Source: CAVSWT01 sp963777515
GTDB taxonomy: Bacteria; Bacteroidota; Ignavibacteria; Ignavibacteriales; Ignavibacteriaceae
Assembly: GCA_963777515.1 (NCBI GenBank)
Contig: CAVZQU010000004.1
Coordinates: 1-64,000 of the forward strand
Reading direction: 5' to 3'
DNA: 64,000 bases
Position 1 is the first letter of the stretch. Every line of letters starts with the position of its first letter. A model generated the notes under the pieces. The model had not been told where the DNA came from. It saw only the letters and a list, made by a program, of their open reading frames with translations, and did no database searches. Position numbers and translations under genes: made by a program. Shown piece after piece: positions 29,497-38,477 of this stretch.

Positions 29497-30600
29497 CTAA
29501 TTTCCAGTGGTAAGTGTATAACTATAGGGCTCCAAGTAGTCGCCATTCATCGATTTAATAGTCGAACTAAAATGAATTGTATATTTCGTACTTCGTTGGA
29601 ATTCTTCTGGTTTAAAATCAATGTATAAGTAGTTACTATATGATCCAAAAGAAAATGATAAACTATATGAAATCTGCGGTGTTACTGAAATGGAATTTCT
29701 TATTGTTGATGTATCAACAATTGCATTAAAATTGAACCCCAAATTATTAAAAATTTGGAATCCCCCAGGACCAGTGGAGCTTGAATAACTATTTAATCTT
29801 ACATAAAATGGTGCTGTCGCAAATGAAAATTGATACGGTTTATCAATTGGCAATCCGTTATAGTCTTTTGCATTTGATGAAACAGCAATTGTGTATTTAG
29901 TATTATAGGCAAGAGTATCTGCTAGGCTGTAGTATGCATATAAGGAATCGCTGTTGTAAATATCTCTTCCAATATTCCAATTACCTTTTGCAGCTGGTGT
30001 AATTGAAATACTATTGAAGATAGAACTATCAACTTTGCTATTAAATGATAATGATAATTGTCTAAAACTTAAAGGTTCAACATCATCTAATGTTGGGTAA
30101 ACTGAAAAAACGCGAAATTTTGGCTCAGGCAAAAATGTTACAGTTTTAGGTTTGCTCAATTTATAGCCATGTATATCAGTTAAAGTTGTATCAATTGTTA
30201 AAGTATAGGTTTTACCAGCCAAATATCTTGATTCCGCATCGAAGACAAGTATATTGTTGAAGATATCCGTATAACCATCGCTTAAACTAAGATAATAATA
30301 AGTTGAATCTGCCCTTAAAGAAATAGAACCTACCGCAATGTTTTTAATATTGATGAGTTTATTAAACTGGATAGTGATTTGCGGATTATTATGATATTGT
30401 GCAGGATCCGTATCTCCAAAAGGCCCAATCGCTCCATTGGTTGGATTTGTAAATATTATCCTTGGCAATGTATTCGGATTACTTAATGAATCTGTGCTGT
30501 TTACATAATAAATGTTTTCAGTAGGAGAGTCTTTACAGCCAATCATATATATAAGTGTTATAGCAAATAGCGGAACAAATAGAAAGAATTTATTTCCCAT
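29497..30600 (-). CDS. Lipoprotein with bacterial Ig-like (Big_5/SbsA-type) repeats
   Basis: 367 residues from the chosen start at MGNKFFLF, which has AGGGAA upstream; a start 20 codons earlier is less likely. The lipobox is LIYMIGC (Cys 22). Three Ig-like units of the SbsA/Big_5 sort follow (RIIFTNPTNGAIGPFGD...ITIQFNKLINIKNIAVGSISL; FSVYPTLDDVEPLSFRQLSLSFNSKVDSSIFNSISITP; FYVRLNSYSSSTGPGGFQIFNNLGFNFNAIVDTSTIRNSISVTP). Probably a surface or periplasmic structural/adhesive protein. The region upstream (30741-30880) contains a module shared with 46351-46500. Confidence 0.8.
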   Translation of the reverse strand: MGNKFFLFVPLFAITLIYMIGCKDSPTENIYYVNSTDSLSNPNTLPRIIFTNPTNGAIGPFGDTDPAQYHNNPQITIQFNKLINIKNIAVGSISLRADSTYYYLSLSDGYTDIFNNILVFDAESRYLAGKTYTLTIDTTLTDIHGYKLSKPKTVTFLPEPKFRVFSVYPTLDDVEPLSFRQLSLSFNSKVDSSIFNSISITPAAKGNWNIGRDIYNSDSLYAYYSLADTLAYNTKYTIAVSSNAKDYNGLPIDKPYQFSFATAPFYVRLNSYSSSTGPGGFQIFNNLGFNFNAIVDTSTIRNSISVTPQISYSLSFSFGSYSNYLYIDFKPEEFQRSTKYTIHFSSTIKSMNGDYLEPYSYTLTTGN

Positions 30601-30740
30601 ATCGATGTTTCCCTTTATTGGTAAAGAATAAATTACAAATGTTAAATTTATTCCAAACAATTATTGTAAAATGTATTTGATGTTTAACTAATTATCGAAA
30701 ATGTCATTCAGTCATTTATATTGGTTCGATTTAATTAAGT

Positions 30741-30880
30741 ATTATATTTTTTAATTCGAAATTATAGTTTTGTAAGCTCACCCTATTTACAGTTTCAATG
30801 ATTTTTCCCCACGTACAATTCCAAATTTAAATTAATCGATACTAATTCTCAATAGAAAAATGAGATTTTTACAGAACTTG
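30741..30880 (-). repeat. Upstream module, copy 1 (also at 46351-46500)
   Basis: About 110 bases that match the stretch at 46351-46500 in order and spacing: TTCGAAATTATA, GTAAGCTCACCCTATTTACA at 30772, then TAATTCTCAATAGAAAAATG about 71 bases further. It lies about 170 bases upstream of the minus-strand Ig-like lipoprotein start. It could be a shared promoter/operator or a small repeat element. Confidence 0.5.
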
Positions 30881-30920
30881 TTTTAGTGTGCTATTTATAA
30901 ATTTTACTTGCTTATAATAA

Positions 30921-30948
30921 AAAAGCCCGGGTTTTATCCCAGGCTTTT
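30921..30948 (-). terminator. Intrinsic terminator downstream of the carboxylesterase gene
   Basis: Stem AAAAGCCTGGG/CCCGGGCTTTT (minus-strand reading, one G-T pair) with a 6-base loop, followed by a T-rich tail. It is placed 33 bases after the carboxylesterase stop. A-tracts on both sides allow function in both directions. Confidence 0.85.
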
Positions 30949-30980
30949 CATTGTGTTCAATTTATCTAAATATATTTATT

Positions 30981-32411
30981 TTATCTCCATTTAAAAGAGC
31001 TGCCTAAATATTTTGGATTGTCAGTCATAGTACACGATGCTTTATCCCCATTTACATCAAATACCATTAATTTAGGATCTTTTGCTGAGTAAGGTGTCCA
31101 ATTTCCGCCATCCTTACCATTTGGATTGCCGGACTTAGCAAAATTTGTCCAGTAGTCTACCATCTGGTTGCTTAATGCTTGATCGCCTGCAGTAAAAGGC
31201 CGCCAGCTATGTGAAAATGAGTGGAAGATATACCATAGATCCGAAGAATGGAAAGCTCCGCTGCTGTCACCCGGCAATTGGCGTGCGAATAAATAAGCAT
31301 AAGCAGGCTTGCTGCTCTGTTCGGCACGCAGTGCACAAAAATCTTCAACAGCTTTTGTCATATCAAATAAATCGTTGGCAGTATATCCAAACATATAAGG
31401 TATGTCAGCAATTTTGCCGGCTTTTGCTTCGTCACTGAATGTACCATCCAGAAGATAATGGTCAATAACAGGACCCCAGAAAATACGTTTTTTAGTTGCA
31501 TCCGAATATTCTTTTGACATTTTTAAAAGTTCATCGAAAGAAAGAGCACGCATTTCCTTTAATGTTGTTTTCTTAAAATAGTCCATCAATTTTTTATTTT
31601 CCATCTGCGCAGTATCCAGATCATTATTACCCAGACGAAAGCTGCCCAGTCCGCCGCCGCTCATGCTTATTGCCTGGCTAACAAGATTCTTTGAAAGCGG
31701 GGAAGCACATAATGACTGAACACTTCCGGCGCCTGCACTTTGACCGAATATTGTTATGTTGTTAGGATCTCCGCCAAACTGTTCAATATTATTATGAATC
31801 CATTTTAGCGCAGCAACCTGGTCAAATAATCCATAGTTACCTGATACACCATGTGGGCTCTCAGCAGACAAAAGAGGGTGTGAAAAGAAACCAATGACAC
31901 CAAGCCGGTAAGTTACCGATACTAAAATTACACCTCGTGAAGCCCAATCTTCGCCGCCGTCCATTTCCGGTTCAAATGCAAAACCTTCGCGGTAACCGCC
32001 GCCATGTATCCACATTGCAACCGGAAGTTTTTTATCCGTTTGGCCTGCTGCAGGAGTCCAGACATTTAAATAAAGACAATCTTCACTAAATGGGACTGAA
32101 CCGCTTGCCCGCCATTCTTTGCCGTAAAAACTGTTAGGATCCCATGTTACTTGTTCGGCTGCATCACCATATTTATCTGCTGTTTTGATTCCTTTCCATG
32201 GCACAACTGGCTGCGGTTCCTTCCAGCGTAAATCACCTACCGGAGGTGCTGCAAAAGGAATGCCTTTATATGCAATAATTCCTTTTGTTGGAGTTTGTAC
32301 CCCAATTACTTGTCCACCTTCAATGGTCAACACAGGATTGAAATCTTTTCCGCTGCATGAAATCAATAGTGATAATAAACTAATTAAAAGGAAGTAAAAT
32401 AATTTCTTCAT
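30981..32411 (-). CDS. Type-B carboxylesterase lipoprotein
   Basis: 476 residues. Lipobox LLSLLISC (Cys 19). Carboxylesterase type B signatures: GGQVIGVQTPTKGIIAYKGIPFAAPPVGDLRWKEPQP at the N-terminus, EDCLYLNVWTPA, the oxyanion HGGGYREG, and the nucleophile GQSAGAGS. The acid (Glu/Asp) lies in the FWGPVIDH... region, and the C-terminal FHSSDLWYIFHSF contains the likely catalytic His. It is shorter than the ~500-550 residues typical of the family but appears complete. It probably hydrolyses carboxylic esters outside the inner membrane. Confidence 0.9.
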   Translation of the reverse strand: MKKLFYFLLISLLSLLISCSGKDFNPVLTIEGGQVIGVQTPTKGIIAYKGIPFAAPPVGDLRWKEPQPVVPWKGIKTADKYGDAAEQVTWDPNSFYGKEWRASGSVPFSEDCLYLNVWTPAAGQTDKKLPVAMWIHGGGYREGFAFEPEMDGGEDWASRGVILVSVTYRLGVIGFFSHPLLSAESPHGVSGNYGLFDQVAALKWIHNNIEQFGGDPNNITIFGQSAGAGSVQSLCASPLSKNLVSQAISMSGGGLGSFRLGNNDLDTAQMENKKLMDYFKKTTLKEMRALSFDELLKMSKEYSDATKKRIFWGPVIDHYLLDGTFSDEAKAGKIADIPYMFGYTANDLFDMTKAVEDFCALRAEQSSKPAYAYLFARQLPGDSSGAFHSSDLWYIFHSFSHSWRPFTAGDQALSNQMVDYWTNFAKSGNPNGKDGGNWTPYSAKDPKLMVFDVNGDKASCTMTDNPKYLGSSFKWR

Positions 32412-32780
32412 AAGCTGTCCCTTTTTTGATTAACAAATGCTTATTTGTTCGTGTAAATATAATAAAAAGGTTTGTTTCCATACCAATTCTAATTTAATAT
32501 TATGCTTTTACGGGTGAAGTGCTTTCCTATTTTGTTTATTTATTGCGGCAGTAAATGATAAATGTTATATAGTAATGCTTGGATTTATATTTGTTAAAGT
32601 TTTTGTAATGTTAGTTTATTTATTAAAGCTATAGTTAACTATTATAAAATTTAATTGCAGTTGATACAGGACATAATTAGAACAGGAAATTTTAAACATG
32701 CTGTTTTAATATTGACATCCTTATAATGCCGTGTGCAAGATCATAATTAATTTAAAATGCTATATAAGATGACATTTGTT
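32412..32780. other. Intergenic region without recognised features
   Basis: About 370 bases between the BNR/T9SS protein's stop and the carboxylesterase start. AT-rich, no open frame of note and no strong hairpin. It probably contains the carboxylesterase promoter. Confidence 0.5.
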
Positions 32781-34093
32781 CTAGCGAAGCAGTATAAGTT
32801 TTTTTGTCTCAGTAAATGTACCTGCTTTCAGTTGATAGAAATAAACCCCGCTGGAAAAATGAGAAGCATTCCATTGTTTTGAATAATTGCCTGCTGATAA
32901 TATTTCGTTGTTTATAATTGTTGCTACTTTTCTACCAAGGATATCGAATATTTTTAATGAGACTAAGGACCTTGATGGAATATAAAACGATATTGTTGTT
33001 GTTGGATTAAATGGATTTGGATAGTTCTGTCTTAGTTCAAAATCTTTTAGAGATTTTAGATTGATCCTTTCAACCGATGTGATTTCAGAAAATGGCCGCC
33101 GCCATAGGCTTGTCCCCACACTTGCAAACACATAATCATCTATAACTGCAAGTGACCAGACAGAAAGCGACTCAGACTGCAATCCATTGTTTGCCGGTTT
33201 CCAGTAATCTCCCATATCATTGGAAAAATAGACTCCATTAAAGCTGGTTCCTGCAATAAGATTATTACCAATTGCAACAACATTTGGAATACTATGACCG
33301 ATTGGAAGACCAGAATCACATACCGCCCAGTTATATCCCAAATCAAATGAGCGCAATACAGCGTTGATATCATTACCCATAAAAAGCGTTGAGTCAATCA
33401 CTGCAAGAGAATATGTAAAATCACCTCTGTCTGCAGGTCTTATCCAACTTTTCCCAGTATCATTCGAGGCGAAAATACCATTTCCAAACGTTCCAGTAAA
33501 AATAATTGAACCAATTTTTGCAAAGGCTTTCACTCGATAATTATACAAGTTATTCTCCAACCCGGAATCTGATTTTACCCATGATTGACCACCATCAGAT
33601 GAAAGGAAAATTCCTCCCCGTTGCGGCATAAAATCACCTGCATCTGTACCTGCAAAAATCAGAGTGCCCACAACTAGAAAAGCAAAAACTTCTCCATGTC
33701 CCGGATCGAAACTCGACTGCGTCCAGTTATCTCCCTGGTTCGAAGAAATGAAAATTCCATTTGATGTTCCGGCAAGAATTTTATTTTCCGCAACAGAAAG
33801 ACGGCGAACATCTAGTGAATACAAACTTCCGCTTGTTAATCCGTTACTGACATTCCCCCAGGTTAAACCATTATCACTTGAGCGAATAATATTGCGGGCT
33901 GCTGTAGTATTCCCGGATAATAATAACCGCCGTGGAATCCAGCATAAATGTATTCTCCATCGCTTGTAAAACATGTTGGAATTCCACTGGAATCAACCCT
34001 AACCCATTGGGCATTAGCTGTATTATCAATTAACATAATGAAGACTAAAAAGGATAAGCACCATTTAAAGATTTTTTGTAAAATAGAAGTCAT
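32781..34093 (-). pseudogene. Secreted BNR/sortilin-like repeat protein with T9SS tail, one frameshift
   Basis: The signal peptide frame (LSFLVFIMLIDNTANAQW...DGEYIYAGFHGGYYYPG) joins at about 33925 to the frame carrying NTTAARNIIRSSDNGLTWGNV. At least five BNR-type Asp-box repeats follow (SSNQGDNWTQS, SSDGGQSWVKS, SNDTGKSWIRP, SFDLGYNWAVC, SNDMGDYWKPA), forming a propeller. The C-terminal T9SS tail is complete (RQNYPNPFNPTTTISFYIP...TETKKLILLR). About 437 residues overall. Exported and probably anchored at the surface; likely a sequencing frameshift. Confidence 0.8.
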
Positions 34094-34319
34094 AATAACC
34101 TCATTTTTATATTGCTTTTAAATTAAGAGAAAGTAAATGAAGAATATTTTATAAGGAGATATGAAACACAGAAAGAATTACCTGAAACTCCCATAATTTC
34201 CCCCGCAAATATTTTTTTGTATTTGAACTACCTAAAAATTTTTTGATGTGTAAAGTTCTCTCTTAATAGTTTTAGGTTCATCATAATTGAAAATAAAAAA
34301 GAGAACATTGTCAAATTAT

Positions 34320-34440
34320 TTAAATAGCATTAGCAATTGATTTACCATTTTTAGTAAAACCTATCTCATGCTCGACACAATCTTTTTCTAAACCGATTCA
34401 ACTTCCAAATCTTCGACATAATCGATTAACTCTTTAATAT
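34320..34440 (-). pseudogene. Possible antitoxin-like gene fragment at the array end
   Basis: Just beyond the last attC site, minus-strand frames read NIKELIDYVEDLEVES and, after a one-base shift, LEKDCVEHEIGFTKNGKSIANAI followed by a stop. The TKNGKxIA motif is characteristic of small Phd/DUF2281-like antitoxins. Only ~40 residues, no start identified, and a frameshift. Antitoxin genes are common integron cargo, so a decayed last cassette is plausible but unproven. Confidence 0.35.
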
Positions 34441-34444
34441 TATG

Positions 34445-34671
34445 CCCTAATGGCTTGCGGCTAAGGCGCAGCCCACAACAACAATGCCGATTTAATTAGT
34501 AAATTTTATAATTAAAAAAATCCATCATAGCTGAACTAAGTTGAACAAGAAACTAAACACGGAACCTGCCTACCGGTAGGCAGGTGACAAACCCGAAAAC
34601 CTAAAAAATACCGAAAGCGGAAAAAGTTTACCAGCCTCTGGCGGGCTGACGTCTTGAGCTGTCGGTTATAT
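34445..34671 (-). other. attC site 1 (last in array, degenerate R')
   Basis: R'' is ATATAAC (34665-34671, minus). The L'' arm CAGCTCAAGACG pairs with the L' arm CGCCTTAGCCG with mismatches. R' is degenerate (ATTAGGG at 34445). The central part carries the palindrome CCTGCCTACC/GGTAGGCAGG (34565-34584), a genome-wide repeat that seems to have entered the loop. A decayed R' fits a terminal site. Confidence 0.75.
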
Positions 34672-34682
34672 GGGCTTGCTGA

Positions 34683-35957
34683 TTATTTAAGAAGAATCAT
34701 CTTTTTAGTCTCTGTATAAGGGCCTGATATTAGTTTATAAAAATAAATTCCGCTTGGTAAATTTTCTGCGTTAAAATTAATTTTATAATTCCCAGGATTC
34801 ATTTCTTTATTAATCAAAGTTTTGATTTGTTTACCAAGGACATTGTAAATTTCCAAGTTTATTTTGCTTGCTACGGGAATATTAAATGATATTGTTGTAC
34901 TTGGATTAAATGGATTGGGGTAGTTATCATATAATTTAAAATTTGTTGACCTTTTTGATATCCGTTTTTCGACATTTACTATACCGTTTTCATTATATTC
35001 GTAAACACCTATAGAATCAATTATCATCCATTTATTTTTATTTCTGTCAATTATTAAATTTGATATTGCATTACTTCCGGGTTTTTGAATAAGATTTACA
35101 TTCTCACTCTCAATTTTTAACAGGTAGCCATTATCTGTTCCTATCCAAAATGTATTTTGATTTTCACGTGCAAAAGAATTTACATTAGCATTATGTTCTT
35201 GAAGAAAGGAATCTACATTAGCATAATAATAGAATTTCGTACCGTTCAGCTTGCATAGTTTTTGACCTCCAAGGATAGAATAATTCATATCTTTCCAAAT
35301 ATGAATTGGATCCCAGTCTGTTGTCTCAATAATTTTCCATTCGTCATTAAATACTTTAAGAACGCCTTGTGAACTTCCATATCTTGTAACATATAGTGTA
35401 TCCTCTATTTTAATTATATCCCCGAATTGAAATGCGTCCCACGGAAGATCAATTATTCTCAATGTATCATCTTCCAGTGTCCCAATTTTATCAATACCCC
35501 ATTGATGAGGCCACCAATTAGTTAGAACAAACCAAGGTTTATTATTATTATCAATGAATAATTTAGTAGCATCATATACGGAGGCACTTGCTTTATAAGT
35601 CGTCCACTTACCAACTGAATATTTAATAAGACTTATATTATCATTGCCGGAAAATTTAGGATTGGTTAGCCATACTTCTCCAATATTAGAAACTTGAATA
35701 TCTTTTATATAATAAAACCCTGAAGTATCTGAGAAAATATCTGGTTTAATATCTTGCCAGTTGTCGTTTATAAATCGATAGACATGGGAAAATGAACCAA
35801 GCCATACTACTTGACTGCTATCCATGGCTAAACTATATAATTTAGACTCATCGATTGGTGAATTTGTGTGGTTATACAAATTAGAATATGACTGTGCAAA
35901 ACATCTAATATTTACTGAAATAAAGAATAACACTATTATTATTTTTTTTATTCTCAT
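34683..35957 (-). CDS. Cassette gene: secreted propeller-like protein with T9SS tail
   Basis: 424 residues. A signal peptide (IIIVLFFISVNIRCFAQ) is followed by repeats like those of two-component-regulator/ligand-binding propellers (YSLAMDSSQVVWLGSFSHVYRF, VSNIGEVWLTNP, NQNTFWIGTDNGYLLKI, DRNKNKWMIIDSIGVYEY). A complete T9SS tail ends it (YDNYPNPFNPSTTISFNIP...TETKKMILLK). The start is 10 bases after the core site GTTATAT, with GAG as a weak ribosome binding site. An integron cassette carrying a protein for a dedicated secretion system shows host-specific cargo. Confidence 0.85.
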   Translation of the reverse strand: MRIKKIIIVLFFISVNIRCFAQSYSNLYNHTNSPIDESKLYSLAMDSSQVVWLGSFSHVYRFINDNWQDIKPDIFSDTSGFYYIKDIQVSNIGEVWLTNPKFSGNDNISLIKYSVGKWTTYKASASVYDATKLFIDNNNKPWFVLTNWWPHQWGIDKIGTLEDDTLRIIDLPWDAFQFGDIIKIEDTLYVTRYGSSQGVLKVFNDEWKIIETTDWDPIHIWKDMNYSILGGQKLCKLNGTKFYYYANVDSFLQEHNANVNSFARENQNTFWIGTDNGYLLKIESENVNLIQKPGSNAISNLIIDRNKNKWMIIDSIGVYEYNENGIVNVEKRISKRSTNFKLYDNYPNPFNPSTTISFNIPVASKINLEIYNVLGKQIKTLINKEMNPGNYKINFNAENLPSGIYFYKLISGPYTETKKMILLK

Positions 35958-35966
35958 GTTTACTCC

Positions 35967-36155
35967 ATATAACGGCTTTGCGGCTAAGGCGCAGCCCAGA
36001 ACAGCAATGCCAGTTTAATTAGTAAAATTTATAATTACAAAAAACATTCATAACACGAACTACGTTGAACAAGAAACTAAACACGGAACGACAAACATTA
36101 AAACCCCAAAATTGCCAAGAGCGAAATCGCTGTCGCCTTGAGCCGCGGGTTAGGC
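35967..36155 (-). other. attC site 2
   Basis: 189 bases. R'' GCCTAAC (36149-36155), L'' arm CGGCTCAAGGCG, L' arm CGCCTTAGCCG, R' GTTATAT (35967-35973). Aligning the arms leaves one extra C in L'', the extrahelical base that integrase uses to pick the bottom strand. Its loop is of the long type shared with site 7. Confidence 0.9.
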
Positions 36156-36156
36156 A

Positions 36157-36465
36157 TTAATCACCATAAAACTTTAAATAAGTATGTAAATTATTCAAGC
36201 TTTTTTTAGATAACGTTAGAATTTGTAAACCAATATTTTGCGACTCATTAATTTCACATCCTTTGAGAATATTTTCTAACTCATTAATAAATATTGGGAT
36301 TTGCATTTGATTAAAAACAGTATTTCCATATAAATCAATGTATTGTAGACAGTAAGTTTCTGATAAATCTGATTTTCTTAACAGACCAACGAAATGACTT
36401 TGTGGGTCACCAACCCCTTCAATTTTATTTCCTCTTTCATCTTCCCATCTTAAGTCTACACCCAT
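36157..36465 (-). CDS. Cassette gene: hypothetical protein (102 residues)
   Basis: The second gene of a two-gene cassette. No signal peptide or family recognised; the protein is soluble and mixed alpha/beta in look (MGVDLRWEDERGNKIEG, YCLQYIDLYGNTVFNQMQIPIFINELENIL). Its TAA stop lies within 2 bases of the attC core GTTAGGC, as expected for a cassette gene. It is preceded by the 98-residue gene with a gap of about 95 bases. AAGGTGA lies upstream of the ATG. Confidence 0.7.
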   Translation of the reverse strand: MGVDLRWEDERGNKIEGVGDPQSHFVGLLRKSDLSETYCLQYIDLYGNTVFNQMQIPIFINELENILKGCEINESQNIGLQILTLSKKSLNNLHTYLKFYGD

Positions 36466-36559
36466 ACTTCACCTTATTTTATTGTAAACGAGTAATAATA
36501 TTTTCAATAACCGTTTTATTTATTTGTCCATTAATTTCTGGAGAAGAAAGTAAAAATAA

Positions 36560-36856
36560 TTAATCAGCAATTTTATGTTCGTAATTAAAATCTTCACTTA
36601 ATTCCAGCAAGTTTGCAATATATTCTAATTCTATTTCATCTAATTTGTTTTGAAGGTACCAATTACAAAGAGTTAAAATTTCATAGCTTGTAACAATAAA
36701 ATTTTCACCTTCATCTTGTAATTCAACTGGGGCGATTCTTCCTTTTTCTGATAATCCTTTTTTAAATTTTTCAATTCCACTATTAATAGAACCTTCTAAT
36801 TTATCTGCATTTGAAGAGTCTAAAATTAAATTATATAATTCAGAGGATTTTAACAT
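36560..36856 (-). CDS. Cassette gene: hypothetical protein (98 residues)
   Basis: I place the start at MLKSSELYNLILDSS (36856), 15 bases after the cassette core GTTAGGC. The longer open frame runs into the attC site and is unlikely to be translated from there. The protein is helical and acidic (SEKGRIAPVELQDEGENFIVTSYEILTLCNWYLQNKLDEIELEYIANLLEL). No family recognised. The pair with the downstream 102-residue gene recalls toxin-antitoxin or immunity pairs in cassettes, but no motif supports that directly. Confidence 0.65.
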   Translation of the reverse strand: MLKSSELYNLILDSSNADKLEGSINSGIEKFKKGLSEKGRIAPVELQDEGENFIVTSYEILTLCNWYLQNKLDEIELEYIANLLELSEDFNYEHKIAD

Positions 36857-36870
36857 ATTTATCTTTAATA

Positions 36871-37092
36871 GCCTAACGGCTTTGCGGCTAAGGCGCAGCC
36901 CAGAGCCACAATGCCGATTTAATTTGTAAATTTTATAATTAAAAAAATCTTTAGGGGGTGAGATAACAAACAATAATAAAACATAATTTAAAACATTAGA
37001 GTTAATAAGTTATTTTGTAACCACTTTTTTTTATCTCACCCCCTGAAATTGCCAAGAGCGAAATCGCTGTCGCATTGAGCCGCGGGTTAGGC
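36871..37092 (-). other. attC site 3, with a long inverted-repeat loop
   Basis: R'' GCCTAAC (37086-37092) and R' GTTAGGC (36871-36877), with the same L''/L' arms and extra C as site 2. The usual loop is replaced by a ~95-base segment bounded by AGGGGGTGAGATAA and TTATCTCACCCCCT (36953-37045). The same segment is in site 6 (43218). Whole site 222 bases. Confidence 0.88.
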
Positions 37093-37096
37093 GCTT

Positions 37097-38218
37097 TTAA
37101 TGAATTTTATTGCAATTAAAACCTTCAGGATATTTAGCTAAATAATCGATGTCCTCTTGTTTGAGATTAATACCAATTCCCCACTTCTTAAAGAAAGTGA
37201 AGGCTTTTGAAATATATTCTTTATTGATGTCAGTAGTATAGGGAACAAAATTTTGATTCACTTTCCCTTCTCCGCCATACTCAATATCAAGAACTTTTGT
37301 TACTTGTGTACAATCAAAGTTAAAGTCTTTAATGTCAACTAATTTTATTTTGGATTCACCACATTGTTTTAGAAATATTTTTTGTTCGCCAACTATTGTG
37401 GGTGTTTCGAAAACCTTTATATAAATTTTCATTTCTGAAATATCATAGACAATACTCCATTTTGTCCCTAATCCTTGACTTACTGATTTCAATATTCTAA
37501 AAGCATAATCTACTGGCGCAAAGCTCAAAGACGAATCACGTTGGCTAATCATTTGAGCTGCAGTGGTAAAATTGTAAAGAGACCTATTTGATTGAGTATC
37601 ACTATGATTTAAAAAGCATCGAATAGACTCTTCATAAGTACTATTAGCTAATGCTTCATTTGGTAAATCTTTACCAGTATGATAAACCATTTTTCCATCT
37701 ATAAATTCTATCACTGCAACGTGACTAAATCGGTCACATACAAGGAAGTGGAATTTTGATGTAGCATCAACAATTCTGATTAATTCGTCACTTTTAATAA
37801 TTTCTTCTATTGTTGAATAATTATCAAGTTGAAACTGAATCCATTGACAGGCTCCTATTGCACAACGGTTATCTTTAGATGGGTAGATTGTTTTTTCCAA
37901 AGTCATATGTTCTACTACAAGACCGGCTTCATTAATTCCTCCATAGGGTAAATCTTTCCCCACTTGATTAAATGTAATGCTACCATATTTCGAAATCCAT
38001 TTCACTGGCTTCTCGGATGAATCCATCAATGCAACTTTCTCAAGATTTCTCTGATTGGTCATAATTAAACCGGTTCCAGAAATCCAGTCTAAATTTCTTC
38101 CAAAGTATAAATGATTCCCAAAACGAAATATAAAAGTTGTGCAAGGATAAATACTTGAATAAGCGAAAGTCATTAAAAAGATTAAGATAATTAGAAGGGG
38201 ATTCTTTTTTCTATTCAC
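37097..38218 (-). CDS. Cassette gene: Ntn-hydrolase of the choloylglycine hydrolase/penicillin V acylase-like family
   Basis: 373 residues. A signal peptide ends at IYP, leaving Cys 26 (CTTFIFRFGNHLYFGRNLDW) as the N-terminal nucleophile, the hallmark of this family. RNLDW and the later NEAGLVVEHMTL region fit the active site. Family members hydrolyse linear amide C-N bonds such as bile-salt, penicillin V or acyl-homoserine-lactone amides; the substrate here is unknown. Start codon GTG, with AGGAG 8 bases upstream, directly after the core GTTAGGC. The cassette lies between attC 3 and 4. Confidence 0.85.
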   Translation of the reverse strand: MNRKKNPLLIILIFLMTFAYSSIYPCTTFIFRFGNHLYFGRNLDWISGTGLIMTNQRNLEKVALMDSSEKPVKWISKYGSITFNQVGKDLPYGGINEAGLVVEHMTLEKTIYPSKDNRCAIGACQWIQFQLDNYSTIEEIIKSDELIRIVDATSKFHFLVCDRFSHVAVIEFIDGKMVYHTGKDLPNEALANSTYEESIRCFLNHSDTQSNRSLYNFTTAAQMISQRDSSLSFAPVDYAFRILKSVSQGLGTKWSIVYDISEMKIYIKVFETPTIVGEQKIFLKQCGESKIKLVDIKDFNFDCTQVTKVLDIEYGGEGKVNQNFVPYTTDINKEYISKAFTFFKKWGIGINLKQEDIDYLAKYPEGFNCNKIH

Positions 38219-38239
38219 GTTACACTCCTATTTTTGTGC

Positions 38240-38455
38240 GCCTAACGGTGTTGCAAATAACCCGCCGCCCAGAACTACACAGCCGGTTTGTCACAACTGC
38301 CGAGAGTTTGTAGCGCCGCTTAAATTGCTGAAAAGCGGTGCGGAACTAATTATTTATTTAATAAAATATTAAAAGTACACTTTCATAAAACACAAAACTA
38401 AAGAACAACTACAAACCTGCTAGACCTCGCGATCGGGTTGATTTGCTTGTTATGT
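38240..38455 (-). other. attC site 4 (divergent arms)
   Basis: 216 bases. R'' ACATAAC (38449-38455), L'' GCAAATCAACCCG, L' CGGGTTATTTGC, R' GTTAGGC (38240-38246). The arm sequences differ from sites 2, 3, 6 and 7, but the complementarity and the single extra C in L'' are kept. Compensatory change in both arms is strong evidence of a real attC hairpin. Confidence 0.88.
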
Positions 38456-38477
38456 GTAATAGTTGTTAATAATAGTT

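Noticed and set aside
30921..30948. Reading the hairpin as a REP element
   Set aside because: Its position just after a stop and flanking A/T tracts make an intrinsic terminator the simpler explanation.
36857..36973. Upstream extension of the 98-residue cassette gene into attC 3
   Set aside because: The extension translates attC sequence; the start right after the core site fits cassette structure far better.
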